Source: Aestuariibaculum sp. M13 (GTDB lineage Bacteria; Bacteroidota; Bacteroidia; Flavobacteriales; Flavobacteriaceae). From it: 64,000 bases of DNA. Location of the stretch: contig NZ_JANIAC010000001.1 in assembly GCF_024723255.1 (NCBI RefSeq), forward strand, positions 1,007,548-1,071,547, written 5' to 3'. Numbering within the stretch: the stretch's first letter is position 1; each line of letters starts with the position of its first letter. Below the pieces are notes generated by a model. That model was not told where the DNA came from. It searched no databases and saw only the letters and a program-made list of their open reading frames with translations. A program made the translations under genes and the position numbers. Shown here in pieces: positions 62,732 through 64,000 of the stretch.

Positions 62732-62976
62732 AATGTTTGTTTTTCAATTTTATTTTCACATTTTCAACAACCATGCCAACAAAAACCAAAAACTATTACT
62801 CACTGTCTTGGTGTACATTTCAAAACAGCACTTTCAAAACCCTTAAAATTCGATTGAAAAGACAACAATTTCAGCTTTAAAAAGTTATACAATTAGTAAG
62901 GATTTGTATTGCAAATAATTTAATTATAGTATTCCTTTTTCTTTTAGTATTTTTACATCGTTAATCCCACATTTAT

Positions 62977-63855
62977 ATGAGTTCATCTTTCGAGAAACAC
63001 CAAAAACGCCGACTTATATCATCGTACTTTTCAGTAGTTTTAAGTATTGCTTTGGTTTTATTTTTATTAGGATTATTAGGCTTATTGGTTCTTAATGCTA
63101 AAAAGGTTTCCGATCACTTTAAAGAACAGGTTGTTGTTACCATTTATTTGAAAGATTCGGCGAAAGATGTGGAGACGAAACAGCTTGAAAAAAGCTTGGC
63201 TATGGCCGATTACGTAAAGTCTACCGAATATGTTTCGAAAGAACAGGCGGCAGAATTTATGAAGGCTGAAAACGGTGAAGACTTTATGGATTTTGTAGGC
63301 TACAACCCGTTACAAAACTCGATTGATGTACACCTAAAAGCCGATTACGTAACCTCGGAACATTTAGAAAAAATTTCGGAAGAAGCCTTATCTAAAAACT
63401 TTGTTGATGAAGTGACTTACGATAACGATTTGGTTAACTTAATGAACGAAAACGTTAAGAAAATCAGTTTTTGGGTATTGGTTTTAAGCAGCATTTTCAC
63501 ATTAATTGCGGTACTTTTAATTAACAGTTCCATAAGATTATCGGTTTACTCCAAACGATTTACCATTAAAACCATGCAAATGGTTGGTGCGACCAAGCAA
63601 TTTATTCGTCGTCCGTTTGTTTGGAAAAGTGTTCGTTTAGGTGTTATTGGTGCGGTAATAGCTTTAATAGGCATGGGCATTGTGCTGTATTACGTTAACA
63701 AAATGTTCCCGGAATTAGGCTTACTTAACACCCCGATTTTAGTGGTTTTACTATTTGCGTTTGTATTTGGATTAGGCATTGTAATTACCTGGATAAGCAC
63801 CCATTTTGCTACACAACGTTTCTTAAATTTAAAAACCGACGAACTTTATTATTAG
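62977..63855 (+). CDS. ftsX: Cell division protein FtsX
   Basis: A 292-residue permease-like protein: cytosolic N-terminus, transmembrane helix 1 (about 18-40), a periplasmic extracellular domain (KEQVVVTIYLKDSAKDVET and NSIDVHLKADYV), then three helices with the FtsX signature NSSIRLSVYSKRFTIKTMQMVGATKQFIRRPFV. It works with FtsE to couple ATP hydrolysis to peptidoglycan hydrolase control at the division site. ftsE is not adjacent, as usual in Bacteroidota. A DUF3098 gene follows 72 bp downstream. Confidence 0.95.
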   Translation: MSSSFEKHQKRRLISSYFSVVLSIALVLFLLGLLGLLVLNAKKVSDHFKEQVVVTIYLKDSAKDVETKQLEKSLAMADYVKSTEYVSKEQAAEFMKAENGEDFMDFVGYNPLQNSIDVHLKADYVTSEHLEKISEEALSKNFVDEVTYDNDLVNLMNENVKKISFWVLVLSSIFTLIAVLLINSSIRLSVYSKRFTIKTMQMVGATKQFIRRPFVWKSVRLGVIGAVIALIGMGIVLYYVNKMFPELGLLNTPILVVLLFAFVFGLGIVITWISTHFATQRFLNLKTDELYY

Positions 63856-63927
63856 ATAATTTATAAACCTGTTAACGTTTATTTTTTAAATAAATACGTT
63901 AATTTGCGTTACACTTTTAAACACATT

Positions 63928-64000
63928 ATGGGAGAAGAAAAACAAAAAGACGCTAATAAAAGCCAGTTTATTTTCGGAAAGAAGAACTACAAATTCATGT
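63928..64000 (+). CDS. DUF3098 family protein, 5' part
   Basis: The window ends after 24 codons, which read MGEEKQKDANKSQFIFGKKN and then YKFM. The QFIFGKKNYKFM segment is the typical start of DUF3098 proteins, small membrane proteins that follow ftsX in Bacteroidota and usually precede uppP and truB. The rest is outside the window. Confidence 0.75.
   Translation, partial: MGEEKQKDANKSQFIFGKKNYKFM

Noticed and set aside
1-64000. CRISPR arrays, prophage modules, rRNA operons, known riboswitches.
   Set aside because: No regularly spaced direct repeats, phage structural genes, rRNA sequence or recognisable riboswitch cores were seen on reading the window.

Overview
The window looks like a chromosomal segment of a Flavobacteriaceae bacterium (Bacteroidota). 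The evidence is AT-rich DNA, Bacteroidota-type promoter boxes (TAnnTTTG), weak or absent Shine-Dalgarno sequences, type IX secretion sorting tails ending in KLVIK, DUF4296/DUF4271/DUF3098 family proteins, DnaE with a fused N-terminal exonuclease, and the typical flavobacterial dnaE / rpsP-rimM / trmN6 neighbourhood. Genus cannot be decided from the sequence. No phage, IS element, CRISPR array or rRNA operon was seen.

Region 1 (1-4.9 kb) is the accessory and most unusual part. A helix-turn-helix regulator (983-1861) is divergent from an 80-residue protein (621-863). Around them lie five minus-strand copies of what looks like a family of small RNAs of about 85-107 nt. Each has a 5' hairpin, a conserved unpaired core and a U-tailed terminator hairpin. 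All five, plus the 80-residue gene, share one promoter design: palindrome GACAT-N3-ATGTC, exactly 24 bp, then TAnnTTTG. In three copies the stem mismatches on the plus strand become G-U pairs on the minus strand, which fixes the transcribed strand. Two AT-rich genes, a haem-binding lipoprotein and a transglutaminase-like/repeat protein, are interspersed. I regard this as the best candidate for an undescribed regulatory system.

Region 2 (4.9-16.3 kb) holds two identical tRNA-Asp genes, a DUF58 protein, thioredoxin, a lipoprotein, dnaE, a lactonase-like protein, rpsP, rimM, a DUF2383-like protein and trmN6. Region 3 (16.4-30.5 kb) is metabolic and housekeeping: glutaryl-CoA dehydrogenase, a 1158-residue protein that I tentatively call PPi-type PEP carboxykinase, a phosphoesterase, a cytochrome c lipoprotein, ferritin, a [2Fe-2S] ferredoxin, a NifU-like protein with Mrp, an alkyltransferase-like protein lacking the acceptor cysteine, a LysE transporter, trmB, a glycosyltransferase and a PhoB/PhoR-like two-component pair.

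Region 4 (30.6-35.8 kb) carries a secretion-tail-only miniprotein and two tandemly duplicated lamin-tail/T9SS proteins. The duplication junction still contains the broken 5' end of the following LuxE-like gene. Region 5 (36-64 kb) carries tyrS, dihydroorotase, a dolichol-phosphate-mannose-synthase-like enzyme, hemD, ATP-PEP carboxykinase, a saccharopine dehydrogenase with an Lrp regulator (with gcdH this suggests lysine catabolism), an S37 peptidase, glyS, a ComF-like protein, a nitrilase-family amidase, a membrane MutS homologue, a Bax inhibitor-1 protein, a zinc protease, alanine dehydrogenase, leuS, a DMT transporter, an outer-membrane barrel, ftsX and the start of a DUF3098 gene.
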